Source: Candidatus Firestoneibacteriota bacterium
GTDB lineage: Bacteria > JACRDZ01
Length of the DNA: 15,124 nt
Direction of reading: 5' to 3'
Assembly: GCA_016212735.1 (NCBI GenBank)
Contig: JACRDZ010000109.1
Span: forward strand, 1-15,124
In this document: piece by piece, positions 1 to 8,297 of the stretch
How positions within the stretch are numbered: position 1 is the stretch's first letter
Layout of the letters: each line of letters opens with the position of its first letter
Program-made: the position numbers and the translations under genes
Notes under the pieces: generated by a model
The model's input: the letters and a program-made list of their open reading frames with translations, nothing else
What the model was told of the DNA's origin: nothing
Database searches by the model: none

Positions 1-1218
1 ATTGATTTTACTTTACCTCTTATACCTTACACAAATTGCAAAGCTAATTCAATAGCTTTCAATAAAAATGGTGATCTCTATGGCTGGGATCAGGGGATTG
101 GACAGCTCTATAAAGTTGATACTGTAACAGGTCAAATAACTAAAATCGGCAGTCCAACATCATATTTATTTGTAGGTGGTCTTGCTTTTGATAGTATAGG
201 GAATCTTTATGGCTCATATGGAGTAACAGATGAACTGCTCTCAATAAATACGACAACGAGTGCTGTAACAGTAATTGGTTCCCTGGGTATAGATATAGAC
301 CACAATGGTATGGGAGTCGAATTTGATGCAAATGAACTTTATGGTCTTTCAGGAAATAACCTTGATATGCTTTTTAAAGTTAGTAAAACATTAACACCTG
401 TTTTTTTTGATAATTTCTCAACTAATACTACAGGTAATTATACCTGGGTTAGAAATGAAAATCCTGATTATTGGCCAGGAACAGGATATGCCTATATTAG
501 TACTGGAAGTAATTCTGGTTATGTTTTTATGGATGGTATCTATAATGGGAACTTATGCTGCTGGATACCAGCTAATATTAATGCAGAGAAAAATATGACC
601 ATTCCTTCATCCGGACAGGCAACAATTGATTTTGAAATTAAAACAAATGGTGAAGGACAAAGCAGAATGTACTTTAGATTAAAACAGGATGATAATAATT
701 ACTATACTTTTATTGTCACAGATGATACATACGGGTCAAGCGGTTATACTCAGGGCGTGAGAAAGATTATTAATGGTACGACTGTTAATTCTATTCTTGC
801 AGCAGGAACAGTTATTTCTCCTGGTAAATATAATTTAGTTGCATATTGGAGCCCAACAAATTTGAGATTGAGAATTACCAATTTGACAACTGGAATTAAA
901 ACTGAACATAATCTGAATACTTCTAATACAACTGTGTTAAATCCAACAAAATTTGTTTTTGGAGCTTATCGCTTTGAAGCAAACTGGTATTCTGTTGCAG
1001 TCTCTCCTGGACTTGCTACAAATGTAGGACCGTTGGGTGTTTCTGGTGGAGGTGTAGGTGTAGAATTTAATCCACAGGATCAAAATGAGGTGTTTGCTAT
1101 TCGCAATAACAATGTTTTATATAAATATACTTTAGATATCGGATCTTTATCTCCAGGTATTCCGATAACTGGGATTAGTACAGTAAATCTTGCCGCTCCA
1201 TGGCCAACAGCACCATAA
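1..1218 (+). CDS. C-terminal part of a secreted or surface protein with propeller-like repeats and a jelly-roll-like domain (5' truncated)
   Basis: The frame is open from base 1, so this is the last 405 codons of a larger gene; the ATG at 310 is internal because the same repeats continue upstream of it. Residues 1-135 hold three propeller-like repeats of about 45 residues, each with a core such as GDLYGWD, GNLYGSY or NELYGLS followed by a strand like 'LYKVD'. About residues 137-340 form a beta-rich segment (DNFSTNTTGNYTW, then IDFEIKTNGEGQSRMYFRLK) resembling concanavalin-like jelly rolls. After it, GVGVEFNPQDQNEVFAIRNN looks like another blade. The protein ends in NLAAPWPTAP, with no visible anchor or sorting tail. 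Asn, Thr, Ser, Gly and Tyr are abundant, as in extracellular proteins. No catalytic motif is recognised. Function is unknown; binding or adhesion is a guess. Confidence 0.75.
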   Translation: MDFTLPLIPYTNCKANSIAFNKNGDLYGWDQGIGQLYKVDTVTGQITKIGSPTSYLFVGGLAFDSIGNLYGSYGVTDELLSINTTTSAVTVIGSLGIDIDHNGMGVEFDANELYGLSGNNLDMLFKVSKTLTPVFFDNFSTNTTGNYTWVRNENPDYWPGTGYAYISTGSNSGYVFMDGIYNGNLCCWIPANINAEKNMTIPSSGQATIDFEIKTNGEGQSRMYFRLKQDDNNYYTFIVTDDTYGSSGYTQGVRKIINGTTVNSILAAGTVISPGKYNLVAYWSPTNLRLRITNLTTGIKTEHNLNTSNTTVLNPTKFVFGAYRFEANWYSVAVSPGLATNVGPLGVSGGGVGVEFNPQDQNEVFAIRNNNVLYKYTLDIGSLSPGIPITGISTVNLAAPWPTAP

Positions 1219-1241
1219 GGTTAAATTAAATTATCATATAG

Positions 1242-1279
1242 AATCGCGCTGGATTTGGATACCAGCGCGATTTTTTTTA
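1242..1279 (+). terminator. Intrinsic terminator after the first gene
   Basis: A perfect 9-bp GC-rich stem, TCGCGCTGG (1244-1252) pairing with CCAGCGCGA (1262-1270), has a 9-nt loop and is followed by eight T residues (1271-1278). Two extra A:T pairs extend its base. It lies 25 bases past the stop codon. On the opposite strand it is followed by only two T residues, so it should work poorly for the converging protease gene. Confidence 0.9.
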
Positions 1280-1313
1280 TGCAAATAAAATAAATTTTAT
1301 CTTTTTACAAATC

Positions 1314-4300
1314 TTAATGTATAAGTAAAATAGAAACTTTTTTATAATAAAATTCCACAAATTTTTTCCCTAGAGTATTATTAATAATATATTCATCGCG
1401 CAGGTATATTATTTTCTTTAATATCGACGGGGACTCCTTTAAAGTATAAGATATAAAACAACTTTTCCACCAGGGTTTTGTCCCTTTATATACAACATCC
1501 TGATTTTTAACTCCTTCAACAATAAAATCCTGAACTTTAGAATCAGTGAATGCTTTATCATTATCAAAAGCAGTTACTTTCCAATAATATTTGCCTGCCT
1601 TATCCGGGATTTCAAGATCATAAGAATTTGTTTTTAATTCTTGAATTTTAATATCATTTTCAATAAAATTTTTGTCTCTGGTAATCCATAAAGTATATGA
1701 AATAGAATCATACGGATCAATATCATTGGTATTTGACCATTCAAAATGAATTGCAGGACTGCCAAAATAAAAAATCTTTCCAGATTCAGGCTGGTTTAGT
1801 GCTGGAATACCTGGTGGTTCATTTTTATCATTAGTAACAAAATATGTAGAATCTGTCCATAAACCAACATTATAATTATTCTGCGTTTTAACTTTCCAGA
1901 AATATATAGTATGATCTTTTAAAATCTCAGATTCTACAATAGAATATGTTGTATCAGTCATTTTTTCTTTAATTATTTCTGGAGAAGAAAAATCTATATT
2001 ATTATCAATATATAGGTCATAATTTATAGTTATTGATGTATCATCCTGTATCGGGTTTGTCCAGATCATATTTGGAGTTAATGATGTCTCCTGCCCTTCT
2101 TTTGGTGATATGAGATTAATAGACAACCCATTCCCTTTTTTTGTAACAAATTTTCTTATATCTGACCATATACCAACATTAAAATTGTCCTGAGCTCTGA
2201 CTCTCCAATAATATATAGTATTGTAAAACAATTTGTCAGATTTTAGAACTTTATATTTTGTTTCTGATAGACCTGATTTAATCAGTAGAGGAGAAGAAAA
2301 ATTTTCATTATTATCAATATAAAGATCATAAGTTACTACCTGATCAGGATTTTGCTCCTGTGCCTCGTTCCATATTAATTCAGGATCAATAGTCTCACTT
2401 GCTCCATTATCCGGAAAAAGTAAGGTAAAAGGTAAAGGAGGTTGTTCTTCCAGGTCAACTTCAAAAGTCTGCAAACTGGACCAATCACTGCGTGTCCCAT
2501 ATTCGTCCTCAGAACATACTGCATAATACCACTTTGATTTATCAGGAAGTGTTTGCATAATAATAAAATGTGCAGAATCATATATTGTATATTCGTATTT
2601 AAAATTATTTTCAATCTCTCCATCATCATCCAATCTTAATATATATTTTAAACTATTTATTTCAGATGTGTTTTTTTCTGGAATTTTATTCCATGAAAAG
2701 TCAGGATTATTAGTAATTACTTTACTGCCTGTTTTAGGTGAAAATCCTGATTCAGGAGTTAAAGGTTTACTTGTGAACATAGCTCTGAGATTAAAATCAT
2801 ACTGCCATATTGAATAAACATTATTTCTTAATGCATATGACTTTTCACTGTTTACTCCAAAATAATCGATTGGGACTTTATAATAATAGTAATTTCTTTG
2901 AGGCAGCATAGTAATTTCTATAAATGGTTTCTGTCCTTTTTGAATTGGAATAGATGAATCAAGAGTTATTACTCTCCAGCCGGATAACTTATTTGTACCT
3001 TGCTGGGAATATAGCAGATTACCTGGAGAATTATTTAAAAAATAAGAATAAATATTAATTGTGTAGGATGTATTATCAAATAAGAAATAGTTTTTAATTT
3101 TAACTATTTTCCCTGTCTCATCCGCAGAACATTTAACCCCAACAGTTCTTATCGTTGTATCATAAATATACCAGCTGTATCCAAATTCATCGTATGATTT
3201 TGTATATCCTTTAATTCGTCTTGGGAAAATATCCATAATAATACCAGGAGAATATATACTAATTTTTTCTATAGAAACATTTGTCGAATCACCTTCGTAA
3301 TCATTTGAATTTGGATTTGATTTATTATTAAAAGACATATTTTTTGTTAAACCTGGATATGGATCTCCTGAATCTCCAGTATTCTTGCTTTCACTATTAT
3401 CTATGTTATTAAAACCATCTGCTTCTTCCATGTCTATTAATCTCATGCTGTCATCATCATTATCAAATATATCTTCATTAATATGCCATATTAACAATCC
3501 TTCACCAGGAAGTGAAGTATCAAAACCTGTATTACTTCTGTATTCCAGTAAAAAATATCTATTATTTATAAAAGGATCTTCTAATATTTTAAAACCCTGA
3601 GGATTGTTTTCTATATTTTTAAGCAATTTCCCATAAGTTATTGAGTCTATTATTTCAGGATCAATCCATCCTAACCGTAATTTACACCATATATTTAAAT
3701 GAGAAGGAGAATCACCGCTGTTTACAATTTTGTTCCAGGATCCGTAAGACATAAGACACCAGTTCCCTATACCCCATGAAGACAAATCTCTATCATATAA
3801 ATCAGGCAGATCTAATTGATGTCCAATTTCATGTACTATAAAACCCAATGGACATATATCTCCATTATACCATTCTCCTATTTCCACATAACTGTTCCCT
3901 CTTTTGTCAAGGACTTTCATTTCCTCACATACACGTACTCCATCAACAGTAGGTACATAATTCCCCCACAAACTGCTGTTATGTGCCCATATTGCTGGAT
4001 GAGGGGATGTACCTTCATAACCAGCAGCTACAACTATAACAAATAATTCATCTTTCCCTACCCAGCCATCCTTATTTATATCAAAAGAAGAAAAATCAAT
4101 ATAATCATCAGCTGCTATAATAGCATTTTTTACTAATAATAAATTTGCTTCGCTGATATTCTGTCCTGTATCTGGATGTTTGTACGGAAGAAGAAGCCAT
4201 CCAATAATACCATTATTTATAATACCCGATTTTTCTTCTGCAGGTATAAGATTAAATTTCCCATAAGATACTTCTTTATAATATTCTTTTGCACTGTTCT

Positions 4301-4823
4301 TACTATCGAAAATTCTTTCTTCCCATTCTTTTTCAGTACTTCCTAATGAATTTTGATCTGAAAACTCTACTAAAATTACCAATAATTTCTGTTGCCCAGT
4401 TTTTGTAACCGGATATAATGGTTGAACAGGATTTTGAGGTAAAAATCTTTGAAGTTTGTTTTTACTTAAAAATCTTTTTTTATTATTTATTATTTCTTTA
4501 GTTTTTTTACTCGTGGGATGTAATTTTTTTTTAAGTGCTAATGGAGGATTATTATGTGCAGGGATTTCAGTTTTCACCAAATCTTCTTCTTTAGTAAGTT
4601 CAGCATAAAACCATGTTTTGCTTGCAGAATCAAAAACTATAGTATATCCATTTTCTGTTTCTGTAAGATTAAACCATTCGTCTCCAATATATCGTGCTTT
4701 AAACACAGACCCATCTCTTTGAGTAAAATTTTTATATTCAGGAGATGCAGGGACTGCTCCAATTCTGTTAAAATAATAAAATATACATAAAGTTACCATT
4801 AAAAGGCTTTTATATAATTTCAT
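1314..4823 (-). CDS. Secreted M6-family (immune inhibitor A-like) metalloprotease with fibronectin III-like modules and a CFI-box-like tail
   Basis: The 1169-residue protein begins with a signal peptide (MKLYKSLLMV, hydrophobic to about residue 24). A pro-region precedes the catalytic domain (about 140-530). This carries the zinc motif HEIGH at residues 331-335, followed by QLDLPDLYD, and a likely Met-turn (CLMSY, about 356-360). The calcium-loop-like FDINKDGWVGKDEL (about 247-260) is typical of M6 proteases. Residues about 540-680 form a beta-rich domain of unknown role. Four fibronectin-III-like modules follow (about 690-1103), two of them clear tandem duplicates. The last 48 residues begin CFI and end with GKKFVEFYYK, resembling the CFI-box C-terminal domain but with its core changed. 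AAAGGG sits only two bases before the ATG, an unusually tight spacing, but the signal peptide supports this start. It probably degrades extracellular protein, and the divergent gspCD suggests, without proving, type II export. Confidence 0.88.
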   Translation of the reverse strand: MKLYKSLLMVTLCIFYYFNRIGAVPASPEYKNFTQRDGSVFKARYIGDEWFNLTETENGYTIVFDSASKTWFYAELTKEEDLVKTEIPAHNNPPLALKKKLHPTSKKTKEIINNKKRFLSKNKLQRFLPQNPVQPLYPVTKTGQQKLLVILVEFSDQNSLGSTEKEWEERIFDSKNSAKEYYKEVSYGKFNLIPAEEKSGIINNGIIGWLLLPYKHPDTGQNISEANLLLVKNAIIAADDYIDFSSFDINKDGWVGKDELFVIVVAAGYEGTSPHPAIWAHNSSLWGNYVPTVDGVRVCEEMKVLDKRGNSYVEIGEWYNGDICPLGFIVHEIGHQLDLPDLYDRDLSSWGIGNWCLMSYGSWNKIVNSGDSPSHLNIWCKLRLGWIDPEIIDSITYGKLLKNIENNPQGFKILEDPFINNRYFLLEYRSNTGFDTSLPGEGLLIWHINEDIFDNDDDSMRLIDMEEADGFNNIDNSESKNTGDSGDPYPGLTKNMSFNNKSNPNSNDYEGDSTNVSIEKISIYSPGIIMDIFPRRIKGYTKSYDEFGYSWYIYDTTIRTVGVKCSADETGKIVKIKNYFLFDNTSYTINIYSYFLNNSPGNLLYSQQGTNKLSGWRVITLDSSIPIQKGQKPFIEITMLPQRNYYYYKVPIDYFGVNSEKSYALRNNVYSIWQYDFNLRAMFTSKPLTPESGFSPKTGSKVITNNPDFSWNKIPEKNTSEINSLKYILRLDDDGEIENNFKYEYTIYDSAHFIIMQTLPDKSKWYYAVCSEDEYGTRSDWSSLQTFEVDLEEQPPLPFTLLFPDNGASETIDPELIWNEAQEQNPDQVVTYDLYIDNNENFSSPLLIKSGLSETKYKVLKSDKLFYNTIYYWRVRAQDNFNVGIWSDIRKFVTKKGNGLSINLISPKEGQETSLTPNMIWTNPIQDDTSITINYDLYIDNNIDFSSPEIIKEKMTDTTYSIVESEILKDHTIYFWKVKTQNNYNVGLWTDSTYFVTNDKNEPPGIPALNQPESGKIFYFGSPAIHFEWSNTNDIDPYDSISYTLWITRDKNFIENDIKIQELKTNSYDLEIPDKAGKYYWKVTAFDNDKAFTDSKVQDFIVEGVKNQDVVYKGTKPWWKSCFISYTLKESPSILKKIIYLRDEYIINNTLGKKFVEFYYKKVSILLIH
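1834..2440 (-). repeat. Tandem pair of near-identical fibronectin III-like modules in the M6 protease
   Basis: Two adjacent units of about 103 codons share the cores YDLYIDNN..FSSP, YYWRVRAQDNFNVGIWSD versus YFWKVKTQNNYNVGLWTD, and a closing FVT. The second unit lies at about 1834-2130 and the first at about 2143-2440. The similarity is visible in DNA as well, for example the ATTATTATCAATATA stretches near 2000 and 2307. This looks like an internal domain duplication; boundaries are approximate. Confidence 0.6.
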
Positions 4824-4956
4824 AACCCTTTACCATAAATTTATTATAACTTTTATTATACTATAAATATTACACTAATTATACTAAACTAACAAATAAA
4901 ATTCCTATTTCCAAAAATCAACAATAAATTATATTTCTTTTTTACAATAAATATAT

Positions 4957-4962
4957 TATAAT
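4957..4962 (+). promoter_or_regulatory. Possible -10 element of a gspC promoter
   Basis: TATAAT lies 33 bases before the gspC ATG in the 172-base divergent region (4824-4995). No convincing -35 is found at the right distance: TTTCTT is 17 bases upstream, and TTTACA at 4941 is too close. The whole region is extremely AT-rich, so a chance match is quite possible. On the minus strand TATAAT also occurs (4843-4848 and 4855-4860) without a recognisable -35 for the protease gene. Confidence 0.3.
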
Positions 4963-4995
4963 CTTATTACATTTATAAATTTTCGGGAGAAATTC

Positions 4996-5964
4996 ATGAT
5001 TTCTAAATATAAATATTACATAATAATAGGTAATATAGCATTATCTTTTATTATAGTATATTTTGCAATTAATACAATTATGATCCAAATTTCATCCAGA
5101 CTAGATAATATTAAAAAATATACTGTAAATCGTATCTTCGATTCTGTTAATAAATCTGTTGAAAAAAATTTTAATTACTATAAAATAATTATTGATAGAA
5201 ATCTTTTTCTTTCTCCTTTCAAAGAAAAAGTTGTATCTCCTCCTAAAAACATAACACCACCTCCTGCTCCGCCAAAACAGGAAATTATTCCTGCTGTTCC
5301 AAAAGCAGCACCTCTCAAGCCTCTTAACCTAAAACTCAAAGGAACTGTTGTAGGTATGGCTGAAGATTCTTTCTGTATTATTGAAGATACAGCAAGAAGA
5401 GTGGATGATTTTTATAGAATAAACGATATAATCAAAGGTACAGAAGCAAAAATAATTGATATAGACCGCAATGTGGTTACTTTAAAAATCGATGATAGAA
5501 TTGAATATCTTACAATATACGATGATGATAAAAAAAACCTCCCGGCAATTCCTGCAAAAGAGGATAAAATTTCAAGAACAGCATCTGTTAAACAGCTTAT
5601 GTCTGATCAGGAAAAATCTTTTGTTGTAAATCGCGCTGAAGTACTGCAATCTATGGGAGGAGATGTAGATCAGATTATTGAAAAAGTTATGACCTCAGTT
5701 GATATTAATCCTTATATAGAAAGCGGTAAATTTATTGGATATAGTTTAAACAATATAGAAAGTGTTGGAGATACACTTACAAGCCGCGGATTAAAAAATG
5801 GAGATATCATAAAAGAAGTAAATGGTATTAAATTAGAAAGTCCTGAAAAACTTTTTGAACTTTATCAGACTCTATACCCTGAACTTCAAACAATGTCTTC
5901 TTTTCAAATGGTCCTATCACGTAACGGAACAGATATAATGCTTAATTATACTATTGATCATTAG
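4996..5964 (+). CDS. gspC: Type II secretion system inner-membrane protein GspC
   Basis: This 322-residue protein links the inner-membrane assembly platform of the type II secretion system to the outer-membrane secretin. A short cytoplasmic N-terminus precedes one membrane segment (about 9-30). A periplasmic region follows with IIIDRNLFLSPF, which matches the conserved stretch before the linker. Then come a proline-rich linker (about 80-110), a homology-region domain (LKLKGTVVGMAEDSFCIIED to about 175) and a C-terminal PDZ domain (about 230-322, with FIGYSLNN and LKNGDIIKEVNGIKLESPEKL). GGGAG at 4985-4989 sits six bases before the ATG. gspD starts 38 bases after its stop, so the two are probably cotranscribed. 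It is divergent from the M6 protease. Length and domain order are normal for the family. Confidence 0.88.
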   Translation: MISKYKYYIIIGNIALSFIIVYFAINTIMIQISSRLDNIKKYTVNRIFDSVNKSVEKNFNYYKIIIDRNLFLSPFKEKVVSPPKNITPPPAPPKQEIIPAVPKAAPLKPLNLKLKGTVVGMAEDSFCIIEDTARRVDDFYRINDIIKGTEAKIIDIDRNVVTLKIDDRIEYLTIYDDDKKNLPAIPAKEDKISRTASVKQLMSDQEKSFVVNRAEVLQSMGGDVDQIIEKVMTSVDINPYIESGKFIGYSLNNIESVGDTLTSRGLKNGDIIKEVNGIKLESPEKLFELYQTLYPELQTMSSFQMVLSRNGTDIMLNYTIDH

Positions 5965-6002
5965 TCTCTTGACAATAGATAACAAGAAAGGATGGCTCTA
6001 TA

Positions 6003-8087
6003 GTGAAAAAATTAAATATATTTTTCCTCGTTTATTGTTTTTTTATATTTAACATATTAAATTCTCATACAATCTTTGCTGGTAACATAAATACTAATAA
6101 AAACACCAGTCAGGAAGATACGATTCAACTTGATTTTAATAATACTGATATAAAACTTGTAATTAAGACCCTGAGTGAATTAACAGGGAATAATTTTGTT
6201 ATAGATGAAAGTGGTGGTGTTAGAGGTGCAATAACAGTAATCTCTCCAAAAAAAATAGCAAAAAAAGATGCTGCAAAAGTCATAGAATCAATTCTGGAAT
6301 TAAATGGTTTCAGTCTGGTTCAATCAGGAGAACTAATAAAAGTAGTACACAGCAGAAAAGCCAAAGAGCGGAATATAGATACTGATATAGGGAAAGAACC
6401 TGATAAAATTCCTGATGAAGACAGAATAATAACACAAATAATACCTCTTACTTATGCAAATTCTAATGAAATTCAAAAAACCATTCTGGCTTTTATTTCA
6501 AAAGACAGTAATATTACAGTTTATACACCAACAAATCTTTTAATAATCACTGATATTGCATCTAATATTCACAGACTGTTAAAAATTATAGAATATCTTG
6601 ATGTACAGAGCGCAGAGATAAAAACAACAATTATTCCTGTGCAATTCGCTTCTGCAAAAACAATAGCAGGTCACATTGCCACAGTATTTGGAGATCCTCA
6701 GACAGGCAAACAACAACAGCAAAAAGTCTACAGACATCCGAATATTCAGATAACACAGACAGAAAAACGTATTATCAAAGCTATTGCTGACGACCGTACC
6801 AATACAATAATACTCCTTGCAAATGAAGATGATACAAAATTAATAATTGACTTCGTAAAATCTCTTGATACAAACATTGATTCAGGCCGTGATGATATCC
6901 ACGTTTATTATCTTGAAAATTCCGATGCTGAAGAACTTGCAAAAGTTTTATCCAATATTCCGCTTGTCGAAAAAAAATCTGAAACAGGACAACCTCCAAA
7001 TCCTCATCAAATAAGAACACCTGGTATGGGAATTAAACCCAATATAGTAGCTGATAAATTCAACAATGCACTAATAATAAATGAACCGCCTGAAAATTAT
7101 GCTACAATTAAAAAAATCATCAAACAGCTTGATATACCCAGATCTCAGGTTCTTGTTGAAGCAGCAATAGTTGAAATGAGTCTTGATAAAAGTCTTCAGA
7201 TGGGAATAGAATGGCGTTCATTGAATAAACCTAATGAAGGTATTGTTACAGGTTTTGGAGCTACTAATTTCGGCCTTGGAGCTGAAGGATTATCTGGTAG
7301 TCTTGGTGGATTAAATGTAGGACTTATGAAAGGAACTATTGATGGAAAATCCGGGTCCACTCCTAATGTAGGAGCTTTATTAAACATGTTTAAAGCTGAT
7401 TCTGACTTTAACATCCTTTCCACTCCGCAGATTGTAACGCTGGATAATCAGGAAGCTGAAATCGTAGTAAGCGATGTAGTCCCGTTTGTAACAAACTCAA
7501 GAATTACAGATCAAAATAATGTTATTAAAACTTATGATTATAAGGATGTGGGTATCAGTTTAAAAATTACACCTCATATAAACAAAAATACACGTATGGT
7601 TAGAATGGAAATTCTTCAGGAAATAAGCAAAGTAGTTGATGCGAGTGTAACAGATGCTGTCCGTACTTCAAAACGAAAAGCAAAAACTGCAGTAATTGTT
7701 GAAGATGGGAAAAATATAGTTATCGGCGGACTGATACGTAATGATAAAACTCTGGCAGAAAGTAAAATCCCTCTTCTTGGCGATATCCCATTTTTAGGGA
7801 TTTTATTTAAACGTAAAAAAGAAGTTAACACTAAAACAAACCTTATGATTTTCATTACACCGCACATTATTTATAATAGTACAGATTTTGACAGAGTTAC
7901 AAAAGATAAACAGGATCAGCTTAATAAATTTATGGAAGATAATAAAGGTGGAATAAAGACTCTTTCTTCAAATACCAATACACAGAAAAAAGAAAGTGTT
8001 ACAATTGATTCTACTTCAATACAACATTATGATAGTCTAATAATAGATACTACTGCAATACATTATGACAGTGTAATAGTGGAATAA
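6003..8087 (+). CDS. gspD: Type II secretion system outer-membrane secretin GspD
   Basis: This secretin forms the multimeric outer-membrane channel for folded periplasmic substrates. Translation begins at GTG, with AAGAAAGGA at 5984-5992 ten bases upstream; the signal peptide MKKLNIFFLVYCFFIFNIL confirms this start. Domains: N0 (about 40-120, IQLDFNNTDIKLVIKTLSEL), N1 (about 142-205), N2 (about 208-295), N3 (about 300-378), then the secretin core (about 384-622). The core contains VPFVTNSR, YDYKDVGISLKITPHIN, the conserved IVIGGLIR and PLLGDIPFLGILF, and ends at LMIFITPHII. A hydrophilic tail of about 70 residues follows, ending in a twice-repeated HYDS(L/V)I motif. The N0 domain and the gspC neighbour favour GspD over a pilus or type III secretin. 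The ATG at 5992 opens only a three-codon frame. Confidence 0.92.
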   Translation: MKKLNIFFLVYCFFIFNILNSHTIFAGNINTNKNTSQEDTIQLDFNNTDIKLVIKTLSELTGNNFVIDESGGVRGAITVISPKKIAKKDAAKVIESILELNGFSLVQSGELIKVVHSRKAKERNIDTDIGKEPDKIPDEDRIITQIIPLTYANSNEIQKTILAFISKDSNITVYTPTNLLIITDIASNIHRLLKIIEYLDVQSAEIKTTIIPVQFASAKTIAGHIATVFGDPQTGKQQQQKVYRHPNIQITQTEKRIIKAIADDRTNTIILLANEDDTKLIIDFVKSLDTNIDSGRDDIHVYYLENSDAEELAKVLSNIPLVEKKSETGQPPNPHQIRTPGMGIKPNIVADKFNNALIINEPPENYATIKKIIKQLDIPRSQVLVEAAIVEMSLDKSLQMGIEWRSLNKPNEGIVTGFGATNFGLGAEGLSGSLGGLNVGLMKGTIDGKSGSTPNVGALLNMFKADSDFNILSTPQIVTLDNQEAEIVVSDVVPFVTNSRITDQNNVIKTYDYKDVGISLKITPHINKNTRMVRMEILQEISKVVDASVTDAVRTSKRKAKTAVIVEDGKNIVIGGLIRNDKTLAESKIPLLGDIPFLGILFKRKKEVNTKTNLMIFITPHIIYNSTDFDRVTKDKQDQLNKFMEDNKGGIKTLSSNTNTQKKESVTIDSTSIQHYDSLIIDTTAIHYDSVIVE

Positions 8088-8098
8088 TAAAATAAAAC

Positions 8099-8127
8099 TT
8101 GACATAGATACTTAATATTATTATAAT
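8099..8127 (+). promoter_or_regulatory. Consensus sigma-70 promoter of the infC operon
   Basis: TTGACA (8099-8104) and TATAAT (8122-8127) are both perfect consensus hexamers and are separated by exactly 17 bases. Transcription should start near 8134, giving an untranslated leader of about 170 bases before infC. It starts 12 bases after gspD stops, so the translation operon has its own strong promoter. Confidence 0.85.
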
Positions 8128-8240
8128 ACATTATTATAAAAGTGGAAACCATCCGTTTCTCACCTTGTAACTTTTTATGTTAACAGGGTTTATTTTACAT
8201 AATGAAATTATATTAATATTATAAATTTGTTTCAATACAA

Positions 8241-8271
8241 AAAAGGATGGTTAAAACCATTCTTTTTTTTT
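8241..8271 (+). terminator. Intrinsic terminator in the infC leader (attenuator)
   Basis: GGATGGTT (8245-8252) pairs with AACCATTC (8255-8262) with one G:T wobble; a six-base loop with a 6-bp stem is equally possible. Flanking A residues (8241-8244) pair with the start of a nine-T tract (8263-8271). It lies before infC and inside the leader, so it should act as a conditional attenuator. It may also end gspD transcripts, since no other terminator follows gspD. Confidence 0.75.
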
Positions 8272-8288
8272 GTATTTATTTTATTTTG

Positions 8289-8297
8289 GGAGGTGAT
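8289..8297 (+). promoter_or_regulatory. Very strong Shine-Dalgarno sequence deciding the infC start
   Basis: GGAGGTGAT matches nine bases of the usual 16S rRNA 3' end. It ends five bases before the ATT at 8303 but lies 32 bases before the first ATG (8330), which has no ribosome-binding site of its own. It therefore supports initiation at ATT. Confidence 0.85.

Noticed and set aside
310..1218. Gene start at ATG 310 for the first coding region
   Set aside because: The frame is open to base 1 and the translated upstream part contains the same propeller-like repeats, so this is an internal Met of a truncated gene.
1242..1279. Bidirectional terminator serving both converging genes
   Set aside because: On the minus strand the stem is followed by only two T residues, so only plus-strand termination is well supported.
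3385..4790. Several plus-strand open frames opposite the M6 protease
   Set aside because: Each is short, low in complexity and lies antisense to the protease, including its conserved catalytic domain; these are shadow frames.
5992..6003. Upstream mini-frame ATG-GCT-CTA-TAG before gspD
   Set aside because: It overlaps the gspD ribosome-binding site and is only three codons long; in such AT-rich sequence it is most simply chance.
6781..7867. Minus-strand open frames opposite gspD
   Set aside because: They lie antisense to conserved secretin domains and have no recognisable motif or ribosome-binding site.
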